From an uncultured bacterium (GTDB taxonomy: Bacteria; Bacillota; Clostridia; Oscillospirales; Ruminococcaceae): a DNA stretch of 43,412 nucleotides. The stretch is taken from positions 1 through 43,412 of the forward strand of contig CAJMLQ010000011.1 of NCBI GenBank assembly GCA_905214265.1. Reading direction: 5' to 3'. Shown one piece after another: positions 43,031-43,412 of this stretch. Position 1 is the first letter of the stretch. Each line of letters opens with the position of its first letter. The notes below the pieces were generated by a model, which worked only from the letters and a program-made list of their open reading frames with translations, searched no databases and was not told the origin of the DNA. The translations under genes were made by a program, and so were the position numbers.

Positions 43031-43237
43031 TCAATCGTGCTGCGGCAGCTTCTGCATCAGGTAATCCTCCAGCACAGACGGTTCCATCGTCCGCACCTCC
43101 GGCAGCACCTTTTCCAGAATTGCACCCTCCTGAATGAGTCTGCGCGTTCTGGCTTTGCGCTCCTTGACACGATCCCGCGCCTGCGCTTCCTCTAACCGGT
43201 GCTGTGCCTGCAACAATTTCTTTTCCGTATCCGTCAT
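43031..43237 (-). CDS. DUF3847 family mobilization-associated protein
   Basis: This 68-residue, strongly charged helical protein (EKKLLQAQHRLEEAQARDRVKERKARTRRLIQEGAILEKVLPE) fits DUF3847, small proteins encoded next to MobA/MobL relaxases in clostridial elements. The helix followed by a short RLIQEGAILEK segment resembles MobC-like accessory proteins. An AAGGAGGATTTTTCAC site precedes the ATG. It probably helps the relaxase at oriT, but no activity is proven for the family. Confidence 0.8.
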   Translation of the reverse strand: MTDTEKKLLQAQHRLEEAQARDRVKERKARTRRLIQEGAILEKVLPEVRTMEPSVLEDYLMQKLPQHD

Positions 43238-43251
43238 GTGAAAAATCCTCC

Positions 43252-43412
43252 TTATCTTCGCTTCTGCCAGACGATTTCATAGCCCAGCGCGTCGGCAAGC
43301 TGGACAGCCTCGACATAGCGCAGGGATTCCCGCTGGAGCTTATTGGACAGGTTTGATACGCTGTCAGACCAGCCGTGTTCGTCCCGCAGCAGATCGACCA
43401 CCTCCTGCATGG
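43252..43412 (-). CDS. Small XRE-like protein of the mobilization module, partial
   Basis: The window ends inside this gene. The visible 52 residues from an in-frame ATG at 43410 include VVDLLRDEHGWSDSVSNLSNKLQRESLRYVEAVQLADALGYEIVWQKRR and a stop at 43252. The sequence resembles a compact helix-turn-helix of the lambda-repressor type found beside MobA/MobL and DUF3847 genes. The true start is probably a few codons outside the window. It is 14 bases upstream of DUF3847 and co-directional. Confidence 0.65.
   Translation of the reverse strand, partial: MQEVVDLLRDEHGWSDSVSNLSNKLQRESLRYVEAVQLADALGYEIVWQKRR

Noticed and set aside
42546..43316. 256-codon frame spanning the 5' end of mobA, the oriT region and DUF3847
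   Set aside because: It overlaps two supported genes in other frames and crosses terminators and oriT hairpins; its sequence is low-complexity.
1..43412. CRISPR arrays, tRNA and rRNA genes
   Set aside because: No regularly spaced repeats, and no tRNA- or rRNA-like sequence was noticed on reading through the window.

Overview
The window looks like chromosomal DNA of an anaerobic Gram-positive from the Clostridia, most likely the Oscillospiraceae (Oscillibacter/Flavonifractor/Lawsonibacter-like). This is judged from protein style, strong Shine-Dalgarno sites, GC-rich core genes, a diaminopimelate dehydrogenase, a YesMN-type two-component system and a clostridial MobA/MobL module. I ran no database search, so the lineage is inference.

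Positions 1-22,157 are an ordinary, GC-rich, intact core. They hold a two-domain polyphosphate kinase-2 family enzyme; a trkA-trkH potassium uptake pair; a small flavodoxin; and a tightly packed minus-strand operon running from 12,405 down to 5,465 (ribbon-helix-helix protein, ComEC, HolA, Toprim protein, unknown, MBOAT O-acyltransferase, DHHW protein). These are followed by a uracil permease with a structured leader, glutamine-dependent NAD synthetase, arylamine N-acetyltransferase, a MATE exporter, a ddh/LURP-one/diguanylate cyclase group, and a small membrane-anchored protein with an RNxxxH motif. No frameshift was found in this part.

Positions 22,158-43,412 are accessory and mosaic. A decayed large serine recombinase is cut by a decayed, internally deleted IS66-family element (about 23,465-25,255). 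Next comes a strikingly AT-rich block (25.6-31.7 kb): a YesM/YesN sensor-regulator pair facing two sugar-type ABC permeases, whose expected solute-binding protein is reduced to a stub. Then a co-directional minus-strand operon (37,924 to about 32,244) encodes a DUF2442 protein, three lipoproteins (one a pseudogene), two DUF3137-type membrane proteins (one frameshifted), LemA and perhaps a 36-residue membrane peptide. Upstream of it lie a large LAL/MalT-type LuxR regulator with a one-base frameshift and a small excisionase-like HTH protein. The right end is a mobilization module: a MobA/MobL relaxase, an oriT containing the RSF1010-type nic core, a DUF3847 protein and a partial small protein.

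The strongest candidate for an under-described system is the LAL regulator with the DUF2442/lipoprotein/DUF3137/LemA operon. An inverted repeat lies about 43 bases upstream of the inferred start site of that operon, where a class II activator would bind. Most of the disabled genes in the right half can be repaired by restoring one base, often in a short homopolymer. This could be genuine decay of accessory DNA or assembly error, and should be settled first.
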